Assembly (NCBI GenBank): GCA_963783045.1
Contig: CAWAMD010000005.1
Span: 1,426,001 to 1,490,000 of the forward strand
Origin: CAWAMD01 sp963783045
Lineage (GTDB): Bacteria > Actinomycetota > Nitriliruptoria > Nitriliruptorales > Nitriliruptoraceae
Length of the DNA: 64,000 nucleotides
Direction: 5' to 3'
Positions within the stretch are counted from its first letter, which is position 1. Every line of letters starts with the position of its first letter. This document shows positions 8,525 to 17,623 of this stretch, in pieces. The notes under the pieces are model-generated. The model did not search any database and was not told the DNA's origin. It saw only the letters and a list, made by a program, of their open reading frames with translations. The position numbers were made by a program, and so were the translations under genes.

Positions 8525-9249
8525 TTAGGGGCCGTCCGGGTCGGGCACCAGCGTGCCGGCGACGATCGTGGCGCGCGACCTCCTTGAGGCGCAGGTTCCG
8601 ATCGCGGCTGTAGCGCCGGAGGATCGCCAGCGCATCGTCGATCGAGCAGTCGTGGCGCCCGGCGAGGATGCCCTTGGCCTGCTCGACGACGACCCGGTGC
8701 GACAGGGCATGCTGGAGCTGCTGCGCGAGCTCGTCCGACTCGACCTGCCGCCGGCTGCTCACGACGTACGCGGTCGCGACGTTGGCGAAGACCTCGGCCA
8801 CGTCGAGGGACGCCCGGTCGGGTGCGGGCTGGCCCTCGCGCCAGCAGACCATGATGGCGCCGACGTGCTCGCCGTCGACGTGCATCGGGATGCCCGGCGA
8901 CGCCGCCGACGCCGGCGGCGGCCATCTGCGCGGCGAGCTCCGGCCAGGGCAGGTCCGGGCCACGCAGGTCGGTCACGATGGCCGGCCGCATGGTGTCGTA
9001 GGCGTCGTAGCACGGCCCCTGCTGCGCGTCGCGCTCGAATGCCGCGACCTCGAGGACCTCCGTCCCACAGGAGGCCACGATGTCGAGCAGGTCCTCCCCG
9101 TTGGCGAGGCACACGCCGGCCGACGAGACGCCCGTCACCTCGACGAGGGCCTGGGACAGCTCCTCGAGCGTCACCAGCACGTCGTAGTCCTCCACGAGGG
9201 CATGGGCGAACTCGGTCAGGACATCGAGCAGCCGTCGTTCGTCGACCAC
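8525..9249 (-). CDS. GAF-ANTAR antitermination regulator (two apparent frameshifts)
   Basis: The N-terminal frame (MVDERRLLDVLTEFAHALVE) is a GAF sensor domain running to about AAQMAAAGVGGVAG. Near 8888-8897 the frame must change to continue as IPMHVDGEHVGAIMVCWREG and into the ANTAR RNA-binding domain (HRVVVEQAKGILAGRHDC, then DDALAILRRYSRDRNLRL). A second shift near 8568-8580 leads to TIVAGTLVPDPDGP and a stop at 8525. Undone, this gives a normal ~240-residue GAF-ANTAR protein. ANTAR proteins bind paired hairpins in nascent RNA to block termination. Both shifts sit in G/C-rich runs, so either sequencing error or recent inactivation is possible. Confidence 0.7.
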
Positions 9250-9376
9250 GGGGCACCTCCGGATGGGCCGCCAGTATGGCGAACGTGCACCATCCCGACC
9301 CTGGCCGCCGGCACGGGCACCGGTGCTGCCCTACCGTGCGCTGCCGCCCGTCCCCCTCGACACCAGGAGCAGTGCG

Positions 9377-9970
9377 ATGCGACGCCTCCGTCGTGCCGTC
9401 ACGGCACTGCTCGTCCTCGCCCTGGTGCTGCTCGCGCTGGAGCTGGCCGCGCCGCCGTGGATCACGAGCCGGATCGACGCGGCGGTCCACGACGGCACCG
9501 ACGGCACGGTGACCGTGGAGTCGCGGCTGGCCGGCTTCCCGGTCCTGACCCGTCTGGCGGCCACCGGGACCCTCGGCCCCCTCGAGCTCGAGGTGACCGA
9601 GGTGGCCGGGCGGCCCGTACCGGTCGACGCGTTCAGCCTCCGCCTCGACCGCGTCGCGCTCGACCGGCGGTCGCTGCTGACCGGGGACGTGCAGGTCACC
9701 GACCTCGGACCGGGCGCCGTGACGATCCGCGAGTCGCTGCCCGGGCCGGCGTTGCAGGCCCTGCGCGCGGCCGGCGCCGCGACGGACGTGACACGAACCG
9801 AGGACGGGCTGCGCATCGACCTGCCCGTGGTCCCCGCCATCGACATCCCGCTCCCGTCGGGGCTGCTGCCCTGCACGCCCCGCCCGGAGATCGGCGACAC
9901 GTCGGTGGTGCTCCGCTGTGCCTTCACCCGTGCGCCCGAGCTCCTGCAGCAGATCGTGAACCGTTCCTGA
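9377..9970 (+). CDS. DUF2993 (LmeA-like) family protein
   Basis: 197 residues. ATG 9377 is chosen because AGGAG lies at 9365-9369. An N-terminal signal or anchor helix (AVTALLVLALVLLALELA) is followed by beta-rich sequence with the DUF2993 pattern TVESRLAGFPVLTRLAATGT and DAFSLRLDRVALDRRSLLTG, ending with PELLQQIVNRS. Members of this family, such as mycobacterial LmeA, sit outside the membrane and are linked to lipomannan elongation; others are uncharacterised. A short GC hairpin (9983-10002) follows. Confidence 0.7.
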   Translation: MRRLRRAVTALLVLALVLLALELAAPPWITSRIDAAVHDGTDGTVTVESRLAGFPVLTRLAATGTLGPLELEVTEVAGRPVPVDAFSLRLDRVALDRRSLLTGDVQVTDLGPGAVTIRESLPGPALQALRAAGAATDVTRTEDGLRIDLPVVPAIDIPLPSGLLPCTPRPEIGDTSVVLRCAFTRAPELLQQIVNRS

Positions 9971-9982
9971 TCTCCAGCAGGT

Positions 9983-10002
9983 GGCGCCCCACCCCGGGCG
10001 CC
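9983..10002 (+). terminator. Short GC hairpin after the DUF2993 gene
   Basis: GGCGCCC at 9983-9989 pairs with GGGCGCC at 9996-10002 across a 6-nt loop, 13 nt after the stop. Weak candidate terminator without a T-run. Confidence 0.35.
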
Positions 10003-10158
10003 GACACGCGTACACGGCGGGGCGGCGCCGGCGACGGGCCCCCTGGCTAAGGTGCGTGACGGCGGCTGACGCCGGGAGTGTCGCGCGCGCCGCCGCACCT
10101 TCGGCGACCGAGGGTGTACGACCGCGACCGACGCGACCGGACGGGAACTGCACCGGCG

Positions 10159-11979
10159 ATGGCCAACAGGGTCCGCAGCATCCGGACACGACGGCTGCTG
10201 CTGCTGAGCCTGCTCGCGTCCGTGCTGGGGATCGCCGGCGGCCTGGCCGGCTACGCGTTCCTGCGCATCATCGGGCTGATGCTCAACCTGACACTCATGC
10301 ACCGGTGGGGATGGCAGCTGCCGCCACTCGACCAGGTCCATCCCGGCTGGAGCCTCATCCCCGTGGCCGCGCTGGGAGGGCTGGTGGTGGCCTTCATGGC
10401 GCGCTGGGAGCCGATGATCCGCGGGCACGGCGTACCCGAGGCGATGGACGCGGTCCTGACGAAGCGCAGCCGCATCACGCCCCGCGCCGCCTTCGCGAAG
10501 CCGGTGGCCACGGCGCTGGCCATCGGCACGGGCGCCCCCTTCGGCGCCGAGGGCCCCATCATCGTGACCGGCGGGGCGCTCGGGTCGCTCGTCGGGCAGC
10601 TCATCCCCGTCTCGCCGTCCGAGCGCAAGATCCTGCTGGCGTCCGGGGCGGCCGCAGGCATGTCGGCGATCTTCGGAGCGCCCCTCGGTGCGGTCCTGCT
10701 CGCGATCGAGCTGCTGCTGTTCGAGTTCTCGATCCGGGCGTTCGTCCCCCTGGTGATCGCCTCGGTGCTCGCCGACGAGGTGCATCTGCGGCTCATCGGG
10801 CAGGGTCCGCTGTTCAACGTCCCGCCCCAGCACGTCGGCGGGTTCGCCGCCCTGCCGTTCTTCGCGCTGCTCGGCGTCGCGAGCGGCGTCATGGCGATCG
10901 TGGTCAGCCGCGGCCTGTTCACGGCCGAGCATCTGTTCGAGCGGCTCCCGGTGCCGCGCTTCTGGCATCCGGTCGTCGGCGCCGTCGGGTTCGCACTGAT
11001 CGGGATGGCCGTCCCGCGTGTGCTCGGGGTCGGCTACGACGTGGTCGGCATGACGCTGGCGGGGAAGCTGACGGCGGCGACCATGGCCGTCGTGTTCGTC
11101 GCGAAGCTGGCGGCCTGGTGGGTGGCGATGGGGTCGGGGACCTCGGGCTCCTCGCTCGCCCCGATCCTGCTGGTCGGTGCGGCCTTCGGCGGGATGGTCG
11201 GCGCGGCGCTGGAACCGGTCCTGCCGGGGTCGGGCATCACCGCCGGGGCCTTCGCGCTCGTCGGGATGGCGGCCATCTTCGGGTCCGCGGCAGGGGCGCC
11301 GTTCACGGCGATGGTGCTGGTGTTCGAGATGACGCGCGACTTCCGGATCGTGCTGCCGCTGATGCTCGCGACGGTGATCGCGACCCTCGTGTCGTCGCGG
11401 TTCCTGCAGGACACGATCATGACGCAGAAGCTGACCCGCCGCGGGCTGCGCGTCGCGACGGAGTTCCGGGTGGACCCGCTCGCACGGACCCTGGTGCGCG
11501 AGGTCATGACGCCGGTCACCGAGCCGGTGTCGTCGACGGCCACGATCGCCGACGCCCGTGAGGAGGTCCGCCGCGACGCCCGGTCCGCGTACCCGGTCGT
11601 CGACGAGGACGGCAGCTGCGTCGGCACGCTGGCGGCCGCCGCGCTCTTCGGCGACGACGTGGCGGACGGCGAGTCGGTCCTGACGGTCACCGAGCGCGAC
11701 GTGCCGACGGTGCTCGCCGCGGACTCCCTCGACGAGGCGGTGGCGACCATGGTCGCCTCGCAGGCGGCCGACGTGCCCGTGATCGAGGACGGCGAGGTCG
11801 TCGGCATGTGCACCGCCCGCGACGTGCTGCGGGCCCGCGAGGTGGAGCTCGAGCGGGAGCGGGTCGAGCCCGGCTGGGTGGCCCGCATCCGCCAGCGCGG
11901 GAAGGACACCGGCCCGCCCGACGGGCAGGACTCCGGCGGCGAGCTCAGCGGAGAACGCGCAGGGTCCGCAGCCGGTTGA
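10159..11979 (+). CDS. ClC-family chloride channel or antiporter with C-terminal CBS pair
   Basis: 606 residues from ATG 10159; an in-frame ATG at 10078 adds only basic, non-conserved sequence. The membrane part shows the ClC selectivity segments: GTGAPFGAEGPIIVTGG with gating Glu at residue 131, then SGAAAGMSAIFGAPLGAVL, then GSGTSGSSLAPILLVGAAFG. The cytoplasmic tail from about residue 440 has two CBS motifs (VREVMTPVTEP and DVPVIEDGEVVGMCTARDVL), which often bind adenosine nucleotides and tune transport. The gating Glu is present; a separate proton Glu could not be placed, so channel and exchanger are both open. The 3' end overlaps the convergent ATPase gene by 35 bases. Confidence 0.88.
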   Translation: MANRVRSIRTRRLLLLSLLASVLGIAGGLAGYAFLRIIGLMLNLTLMHRWGWQLPPLDQVHPGWSLIPVAALGGLVVAFMARWEPMIRGHGVPEAMDAVLTKRSRITPRAAFAKPVATALAIGTGAPFGAEGPIIVTGGALGSLVGQLIPVSPSERKILLASGAAAGMSAIFGAPLGAVLLAIELLLFEFSIRAFVPLVIASVLADEVHLRLIGQGPLFNVPPQHVGGFAALPFFALLGVASGVMAIVVSRGLFTAEHLFERLPVPRFWHPVVGAVGFALIGMAVPRVLGVGYDVVGMTLAGKLTAATMAVVFVAKLAAWWVAMGSGTSGSSLAPILLVGAAFGGMVGAALEPVLPGSGITAGAFALVGMAAIFGSAAGAPFTAMVLVFEMTRDFRIVLPLMLATVIATLVSSRFLQDTIMTQKLTRRGLRVATEFRVDPLARTLVREVMTPVTEPVSSTATIADAREEVRRDARSAYPVVDEDGSCVGTLAAAALFGDDVADGESVLTVTERDVPTVLAADSLDEAVATMVASQAADVPVIEDGEVVGMCTARDVLRAREVELERERVEPGWVARIRQRGKDTGPPDGQDSGGELSGERAGSAAG

Positions 11980-13624
11980 GGGCCGCGGCGACCTCGAACC
12001 GACGTGGCAGCGCCAGGTCGCCCGGGTAGCCGCCCCGCAGCGACTCGACCCCGCCGTCGGCGAGCACCTCGTCGAGCCGATCGAGGGCCTCGGCGAGGCT
12101 CCGCTGCCCGTCGAGGAGGCCGCCCTCGACGAGACGCACGAGGGCGGCCGCGAGCCCGGCGTTCTGGCTGCGGTCGACGAGCTGCTCGACGGCGGAGAGG
12201 TCGATGGTCTCGCTGCCGAACCCCAGCGCGTCGAGCCCGCGCGGCCGGGTCTTCACCTTCCCGCGCCGGCGCGGGTCGACGGAGTCGGGATCGGGCACGC
12301 GGGCGCGCACCGGCGGGAAGTGCCGGGCCTCCGGGACGCGACCCGGGTGGCGGCGTGCGATGGCGCGGGCCGCGTCGGTGACGACCTCGGGGACGAAGGC
12401 GTCCATCAGCACCACCCGGTCGGCCACGTCGAAGTAGTCGCCCGACCCGCCGACGACGAGCACGCTCGACACGCCGAGGTCGCGGTGCAGCGGACCGGCG
12501 AGGTCGACGAAGGGCGTCAGCGGCTCACGGTCCTTGGCGACGAGCTCCTGCATCCGGTGGTCGCGGATCATGAGGTTGGTCGCGGACGTGTCCTCGTCGA
12601 CGAGCAGCAGGTGGGCGCCGACCTCGAGGGCCTCGACGATGTTGGTGGCCTGGGAGGTGGAGCCGGACGCGTTCTCGGTGGAGAAGTCGGTCGTGTCGGC
12701 GCCGGTCGGCAGGGTCCCCACGAACGCGCTGATGTCGACCCGCTCGACGCGCCGTCCGTCCTCCGCCCGGATCTTGACCGCGTCGGCGCGGGTGACGACG
12801 CGCTCCCGGCCGTCGCCGGGCACGTGGTCGTACACGCCACGCTCGAGGGCGCGCAGCAGGGTCGACTTGCCGTGGAAGCCGCCGCCGACGACGAGCGTGA
12901 CGCCCTCGGCGATCCCCATCCCGGTGATCGTGCCGACGTTGGGGAGCTCCACCGCGGTCCGCAGGTCCGATGGCGCGGCGAACGGGACGGCGCCGTCGGA
13001 GAGCGGCCGGTCGTCGATCCCGGACCGGCGCGGCAGCACGGCACCGTCGGCCACGAAGGCGACGAGCCCGAGCTCGGGCAGGCGCCGGCGCAGGGTGGCG
13101 GCATCCTCGACGACCGCCACGAAGCGGCGGGCGGCCGCCTGGTCGATCGCCGCCCATCGCAGCGCGTCGTCGGCGGCGGCCGGGAGATCCTCGCAGAGCC
13201 ACCGCGCGACCCGCCCGGAGCGGACGCGGCGGCGCCTGTCGGGCAGCGACACGGCGCAGCGGACGGTGACCGTGCCGTCGTCGGCGATGCGGGTCGTCGT
13301 GCGGTCGATGACCTCCTGTCCCCCGGCGTCGACCTGGAAGGGGGCGCCGGTGTCCGACAGCCGGGCGCGCAGCAGCCGGCCGAGATGGTCGGCGAGCCCG
13401 CGCCGGCGGTCGGCGTCGTCCCACAGGTCCGTCGGGAGGCCGGCCTGGCCGCCCGGCACCGCGACGGCCAGCCGGGTCGGGGGCGCGAAGGGGTCGGACT
13501 GGACCTTCTCGACCGTCAGGGTGCAGCCGGACAGCGACCAGGTGCCGGTCAGGTCCTTCCAGGCGCCGTAGCCCCTCCCGTCGATGCGCCCCAGCAGGGC
13601 GCGCAGGTCGGCCTCGTCAGCCAC
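11945..13624 (-). CDS. ABC-class ATPase domain protein (COG3044-like)
   Basis: 559 residues from a GTG at 13624 with GAGGAGC in front. The N-terminal ~240 residues (LLGRIDGRGYGAWKDLTG) are typical of the predicted ABC-class ATPases. The ATPase core follows: Walker A GGGFHGKST, an STENASGSTSQATNIVEAL block like an ABC signature region, and Walker B LLLVDEDTSATNLMIRD. DLAGPLHRDLGVSSVLVVGG continues the core, and a helical C-terminus closes it. There are no membrane segments or partner permease, so it is not a transporter. The cellular role of this family is not known. Confidence 0.8.
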   Translation of the reverse strand: MADEADLRALLGRIDGRGYGAWKDLTGTWSLSGCTLTVEKVQSDPFAPPTRLAVAVPGGQAGLPTDLWDDADRRRGLADHLGRLLRARLSDTGAPFQVDAGGQEVIDRTTTRIADDGTVTVRCAVSLPDRRRRVRSGRVARWLCEDLPAAADDALRWAAIDQAAARRFVAVVEDAATLRRRLPELGLVAFVADGAVLPRRSGIDDRPLSDGAVPFAAPSDLRTAVELPNVGTITGMGIAEGVTLVVGGGFHGKSTLLRALERGVYDHVPGDGRERVVTRADAVKIRAEDGRRVERVDISAFVGTLPTGADTTDFSTENASGSTSQATNIVEALEVGAHLLLVDEDTSATNLMIRDHRMQELVAKDREPLTPFVDLAGPLHRDLGVSSVLVVGGSGDYFDVADRVVLMDAFVPEVVTDAARAIARRHPGRVPEARHFPPVRARVPDPDSVDPRRRGKVKTRPRGLDALGFGSETIDLSAVEQLVDRSQNAGLAAALVRLVEGGLLDGQRSLAEALDRLDEVLADGGVESLRGGYPGDLALPRRFEVAAALNRLRTLRVLR

Positions 13625-13678
13625 CGTCGCTCCTCGCGCTCGCGGTGCCCCGACGGTAGGCGAGCCCGCGCCGCGGCT

Positions 13679-13714
13679 GGCAGCCGCGCCGGCAGCCGCG
13701 CCGGCAGCCCCGCC
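13679..13714. repeat. Three tandem 12-bp repeats between divergent genes
   Basis: Three head-to-tail copies of GGCAGCCGCGCC (third copy GGCAGCCCCGCC) at 13679-13690, 13691-13702 and 13703-13714, between the ATPase start (13624, minus) and the acetyltransferase start (13786, plus). Confidence 0.6.
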
Positions 13715-13785
13715 GGCGGGCACCGACGGTCGGGGCGACGAGACGTATGCTCACCGTGTGCCACCGACCCGCCAGGAGCCCTCTC

Positions 13786-14316
13786 GTGCCCAGCCATGCC
13801 CTGCACCCCACGGAGCGCCAATGCTCCGTGCGCCCCGTGCAGGCGCACGACCTGTCGGCCCTCCTGGCGTTGAACAACACGGCCGTGCCGCACGTCAACG
13901 GGCACGACCGCGACTCGTTCGCCGCGCTGACGGCGACCGCCGCCCACGTCCTCGTCGCCGAGCGCGACGACGAGGTGGCCGGCTTCGTGGTGGCCTTTAC
14001 GCCCGGCGCCGCCTACGCGAGCGCCAACTACCGCTGGTTCGCCGCCCGCCACGACGACTTCTGCTACGTCGACCGGATCGTGACGGTCCCCCGCCACCGC
14101 CGGACCGGCATCGGCGCCCGCCTGTACCGGGAGGTCGCCCGCGCGACCGACGCGCCGCTGATCACCTGCGAGGTGAACGTGCGCCCGCCCAACGACACGT
14201 CGATGGCCTTCCACGAGCGGCTCGGGTTCCGTCCCGTCGGCACCCAGGACACCGAGGGCGGCGCCAAGACGGTGCGGATGCTGGCGTGCGACCGCACCGT
14301 CCTGGCCACCGACTGA
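13786..14316 (+). CDS. GNAT-family N-acetyltransferase
   Basis: 176 residues. GTG 13786 is preferred over ATG 13747 because AGGAG at 13774-13778 is correctly spaced. The GNAT fold is clear: VRPVQAHDLSALLALNN at the start, then the acetyl-CoA loop in VDRIVTVPRHRRTGIGARLY (R-x-x-G-I-G) and a final NDTSMAFHERLGFRPVGTQ strand-helix. Substrate is unknown. It lies 10 bases upstream of plsC-like 14327 in the same direction and is likely co-transcribed. Confidence 0.8.
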   Translation: MPSHALHPTERQCSVRPVQAHDLSALLALNNTAVPHVNGHDRDSFAALTATAAHVLVAERDDEVAGFVVAFTPGAAYASANYRWFAARHDDFCYVDRIVTVPRHRRTGIGARLYREVARATDAPLITCEVNVRPPNDTSMAFHERLGFRPVGTQDTEGGAKTVRMLACDRTVLATD

Positions 14317-14326
14317 AGGAGCTGCC

Positions 14327-15112
14327 ATGGAGCTCGTGTACACCCCGGTGATCGGGGCGTGCCTCACCATGTTCCGGGCCATGTCCTGGGACGTGCGTGT
14401 CACCGGCAGCGAGCACATCCCGGCGACCGGCCCGGCGGTGGTCGCCACCAACCACGTCGGCTACATGGACTTCATCTTCGTCGGGGCGGCCGTGCGCGAG
14501 CAGCAGCGGCGCCGGCTGCGCTTCCTCGCGAAGAAGGAGATCTTCGACCACCCGGTCGCCGGCCCCATGATGCGCTCCATGCGACACGTGCCCGTCGACC
14601 GGGGCGGCGCCGCGGCCGAGTCGCTCGCGGAGGCGGCCCGGCTGCTCGAGGAGGGAGAGCTCGTCGGGATGTTCCCGGAGGCGACGATCAGCCGGTCGTT
14701 CGTGCCGCTGCCGGGCAAGACCGGGGCCGCCCGCATGGCGATGGACGCCGGGGCGCCGCTCGTCCCCGGGGCCGTCTGGGGCAGCCAGCGCATCCTCACG
14801 AAGGGACGCCCGCGCAACCTCGAGCGCGGGGTCGTGATCACCATCGACTTCGGCCCGCCGGTCGAGTACGACCCCGACGAGGACGCCGCCGACGTGACGG
14901 ACCGGCTCATGAACGCGATCGGGGGGCTCGTCTCCCGCGCCCAGGAGCGCTACCCGCAGCGTCCCGCCGGCGCCGACGACCGCTGGTGGCTGCCGGCTCA
15001 CCTCGGCGGGACCGCCCCGACGCCCGAGGAGGCGCTGGCGAAGGCGAAGGCCGAGGCGGCCCGGCGGCGGGAGCGGCGGCGCGCCGGCCGCGAGGCCGAG
15101 GCCGGCGGGTAG
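14327..15112 (+). CDS. 1-acyl-sn-glycerol-3-phosphate acyltransferase family protein (PlsC-like)
   Basis: 261 residues, ATG with GAAGGAG just ahead. The acyltransferase motif NHxxxxD is seen as NHVGYMD at residues 42-48, and motif III as MFPEATIS around 115-122. Between them lies FLAKKEIFDHPVAGPMMRSM, the typical glycerophosphate binding region. The C-terminus is a basic helix (EAARRRERRRAGREAEAGG). Such enzymes add the second acyl chain to lysophosphatidic acid at the inner membrane, but relatives act on other lipids. Confidence 0.85.
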   Translation: MELVYTPVIGACLTMFRAMSWDVRVTGSEHIPATGPAVVATNHVGYMDFIFVGAAVREQQRRRLRFLAKKEIFDHPVAGPMMRSMRHVPVDRGGAAAESLAEAARLLEEGELVGMFPEATISRSFVPLPGKTGAARMAMDAGAPLVPGAVWGSQRILTKGRPRNLERGVVITIDFGPPVEYDPDEDAADVTDRLMNAIGGLVSRAQERYPQRPAGADDRWWLPAHLGGTAPTPEEALAKAKAEAARRRERRRAGREAEAGG

Positions 15113-15195
15113 GGCGCGGCCGTTCGGACGGGGCCGCCCCGGCACGCGTCGGCGACGCCCGGGGTCCCCTCGTGACGGACCACGAGGAGCGCACC

Positions 15196-15543
15196 ATGGG
15201 CTACAACGAGGCGCAGATCGTCGCCGGCGAGTTCGAGGTGCCCGCCGACCAGCAGGACGCCGCCCGCCAGGCGATCGCGACGTTCGTGCGCGACCTCGGC
15301 TACCCGCACGAGATCCCGAGCCTGGCCGCGGCCCTGCGCCTGTTCGAGATCACCGTGGTGGAGGAGGACGACCGGGTCGTCGGCCTCGAGTTCGACGGAC
15401 GGATCCTCTACGAGCTCGAGGACGCGTTCAAGGTGCTCGCGCCCTACGTGGAACCGGGCTCGTACCTGCACTGGCGCTCCGGGACCGGCGCCGAGTGGCG
15501 CTACCTGTTCGACGGCGACCGGATGATCACCTCGCCGAACTGA
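15196..15543 (+). CDS. Hypothetical protein of 115 residues
   Basis: ATG 15196 follows GAGGAG at 15184-15189. The protein is acidic and compact: NEAQIVAGEFEVPADQQDAA, DLGYPHEIPSLAAALRLFEI, then alternating strands (VVGLEFDGRILYELEDAFKV) and a closing EWRYLFDGDRMITSPN. It looks like a small soluble alpha/beta domain with no signal peptide, Cys or metal motif. I do not recognise its family. It sits between plsC-like and murJ genes in the same direction. Confidence 0.65.
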   Translation: MGYNEAQIVAGEFEVPADQQDAARQAIATFVRDLGYPHEIPSLAAALRLFEITVVEEDDRVVGLEFDGRILYELEDAFKVLAPYVEPGSYLHWRSGTGAEWRYLFDGDRMITSPN

Positions 15544-15572
15544 GGCGGCGCACGCGGCGAGTAGGCTGCGCC

Positions 15573-15632
15573 GCCGGCGCCCGACCCGCCGGCGTCCGAC
15601 AGGCCGGCGCCCCACCCGCCGGTGCCCCACCG
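15573..15632. repeat. Two tandem copies of a 30-bp GC-rich unit upstream of murJ
   Basis: Two imperfect head-to-tail copies, 15573-15602 and 15603-15632, each starting GCCGGCGCCC and containing ACCCGCCGG. The unit is partly self-complementary. It lies just before the murJ ribosome binding site and could affect expression or be a simple tandem duplication. Confidence 0.5.
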
Positions 15633-15650
15633 CGCCGGTGAGGAGCGATC

Positions 15651-17291
15651 GTGTCCGCGTCCGAGCAGGTGAGCACCCGTCGGCTCGCACGCGCCACCGC
15701 CGTCATGGCCGTCGGCACGATCGCGTCGCGAGCCACCGGCTTCCTGCGCGTCGCGGCGCTCGCGACGGCCTTCGGCGTGACCGAGAGCCGGCTCGCCGAC
15801 GCCTACAACATCGCGAACGTCGCCCCGAACATCGTCTACGAGCTGGTGCTCGGCGGCGTGCTCTCCAGCGTGCTGGTGCCGCTGTTCGTCGAGACCCGGC
15901 GGCGTGACCTCGACGAGCACCGGACCGTCGTGAACACGATCACGACGCTGGCGACGCTCGTCCTGCTGGCGATCGTCGTGGTCACGGTGCTGGCCGCCCC
16001 GCTGATCGCGCACGCGCTGACGCTGCGGGCCGGCGGCGACGCGGCGGCCGTGGCGACGACCCGGGCGGCGGTCACCACGTTCCTGCGCCTGTTCATGCCC
16101 CAGGTGCTGTTCTACGGGCTGACGACGATCTGGACCGCGTACCTCAACAGCCACGAGCACTTCGCCGCGCCGATGTTCTCGCCCGTCCTGAACAACCTGA
16201 CCGTGTCGGCCGTCGCGCTCGGGTTCGGGGCGGCGGTCGGCTTCCAGGCCGTGGACCTCGCGGCGATGTCGGTGGGACAGGTCTGGCTGATCGGCGGCGG
16301 GACCACGTTCGGGATCGTCGCGATGACCCTGCCGCTGTGGCCGGTCGCCCGACGGCACGGCTGGCGGTGGCGGCCCGAGCTCGCGTGGCGGCACCCGACC
16401 GTGCGGCGGATGGGGCGGCTCGGCGGGTGGGTGATCCTCTACGTCGTCATCAACCAGGTCGGCTACTACGTCGTGGTGCTGCTGACCGGCGCCGTCGACA
16501 TCCGGGGGTCGTTCACCGCCTACTCCTACGCGTTCGTCTTCTTCCAGCTGCCCCACGGCATCTACGCGGTGTCGGTGATGACGGCGCTGCTGCCGACCAT
16601 GTCGGCGGCCGCGTCCGACGGGGACCTCGTCGCGTTCCGGTCGCAGCTGGCACGCGGCATCCGGGTCACGGCCATGGGGATCGTGCCCGCGGCGGTCGGG
16701 CTGGCGGTCCTGTCGGAGCCGATCGTGCGGCTGCTGCTCCAGCACGGGGTGTTCAGCGCCTCCTCGACCACGCTGGTCGCCCGGACCCTGACGGCGTTCG
16801 CGATCGGGCTGACGAGCTTCAGCCTGTTCCAGCTCGCCCTGCGCGCCCACTATGCGCTGCAGGACACGCGCACACCGACGATCGTGAACCTGCTCGCCGT
16901 CGGGACGAACGTCGTCGTGGACGTGGTCGTGTTCCTGGTGCTGCCGACGCCGTGGAAGGTGCCGGGGCTGGCGCTCGGGCACGCGACGGCCTACTCGGTG
17001 GGCACGCTGCTGTTCCTGCGGCGGCTGCGCCGGCGGGTCGGTGGGCTCGAGGGGCGGCGGACGCTCGGGCAGCTCGGGCGGGTCGTGGTCGCAGCGGCCG
17101 CGACGGGCGTGGCGGCCTGGGGGCTGCAGCGGCTGATGGTGGGCGCGCTGGGTGGCGGGTCGGTGGGCGCGGCGCTGGCGCTGGCGGTGGCGGCCGGCGG
17201 CGGGGCGCTCGTGTACGTCGTGGTCGCCCGGGTCGTGGGCGTCGAGGAGCTCAGCGAGGTGGTCGGGATGCTGCGCCGGCGGGGCGGGTAG
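15651..17291 (+). CDS. murJ: MurJ family lipid II flippase
   Basis: 546 residues, GTG start with GAGGAGCG in front. The N-terminus ARATAVMAVGTIASRATGFL and the block ADAYNIANVAPNIVYELVLG are characteristic of MurJ/MviN, which moves lipid II across the cytoplasmic membrane for peptidoglycan synthesis. About 13-14 hydrophobic segments are visible. HGIYAVSVMTALLPTMSAAA and ALRAHYALQDTRTPTIVNLL are further family blocks. The last ~60 residues lack the long cytoplasmic pseudokinase and extracellular domains found in mycobacterial MviN. No co-directional gene is close behind it. Confidence 0.9.
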   Translation: MSASEQVSTRRLARATAVMAVGTIASRATGFLRVAALATAFGVTESRLADAYNIANVAPNIVYELVLGGVLSSVLVPLFVETRRRDLDEHRTVVNTITTLATLVLLAIVVVTVLAAPLIAHALTLRAGGDAAAVATTRAAVTTFLRLFMPQVLFYGLTTIWTAYLNSHEHFAAPMFSPVLNNLTVSAVALGFGAAVGFQAVDLAAMSVGQVWLIGGGTTFGIVAMTLPLWPVARRHGWRWRPELAWRHPTVRRMGRLGGWVILYVVINQVGYYVVVLLTGAVDIRGSFTAYSYAFVFFQLPHGIYAVSVMTALLPTMSAAASDGDLVAFRSQLARGIRVTAMGIVPAAVGLAVLSEPIVRLLLQHGVFSASSTTLVARTLTAFAIGLTSFSLFQLALRAHYALQDTRTPTIVNLLAVGTNVVVDVVVFLVLPTPWKVPGLALGHATAYSVGTLLFLRRLRRRVGGLEGRRTLGQLGRVVVAAAATGVAAWGLQRLMVGALGGGSVGAALALAVAAGGGALVYVVVARVVGVEELSEVVGMLRRRGG

Positions 17292-17623
17292 CCCGACCGA
17301 GCCGCCCCCGCCCGCGGCGCACTAGTGCGTTGAGGCACGCAGGCGTGTGCGAACGCACATCGAGCGGGGCGGGGGCGGGGCGCGGGGCGCGGGGCGCGGG
17401 ACTGGCCAGGTCGACACCCCCAGTTTTCATCTCATGAGAACAAACCCGGGGGTGTCGACGTGGCCACGCGAGGGCCGGGGCCGGCGAGGTCCAGCGGGGC
17501 GTGGCGCGGCGCACATGTGCGTTGGAGTACGTCTGCATGCCCCGATGCACTTCCAGCGCCGTTGGGCCGCCCCTCGTACACCGGAGTATCGACGGCGTAG
17601 CCCGCGAGAGCGAGGAGCTACGC
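17292..17623. other. Palindrome-rich intergenic region between murJ and the CRISPR locus
   Basis: No convincing gene. It holds two diverged direct copies of a ~43-bp element (17324-17366 and 17516-17558, about 28 of 43 positions equal by eye) with a long inverted repeat between them (17403-17466). Copy 1 has a GTGCGTT/AACGCAC stem (17325-17331 with 17352-17358). Confidence 0.55.
17403..17466. repeat. Long inverted repeat with an embedded palindrome
   Basis: 19-nt arms with one mismatch: TGGCCA, one unpaired G, GTCGACACCCCC on the left (17403-17421), and the complement on the right (17448-17466). The 26-nt loop contains the perfect palindrome TCTCATGAGA (17430-17439). It may end murJ transcription or be a non-autonomous element; no target duplication was seen. 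Confidence 0.6.

Noticed and set aside
8259..8528. 89-codon plus-strand frame in the gap downstream of the GAF-ANTAR gene
   Set aside because: No ribosome binding site, no recognisable pattern, and partly antisense to the GAF-ANTAR 3' end.
12320..13873. 517-codon plus-strand frame opposite the ABC-class ATPase
   Set aside because: Antisense shadow; the minus strand has clear Walker motifs.
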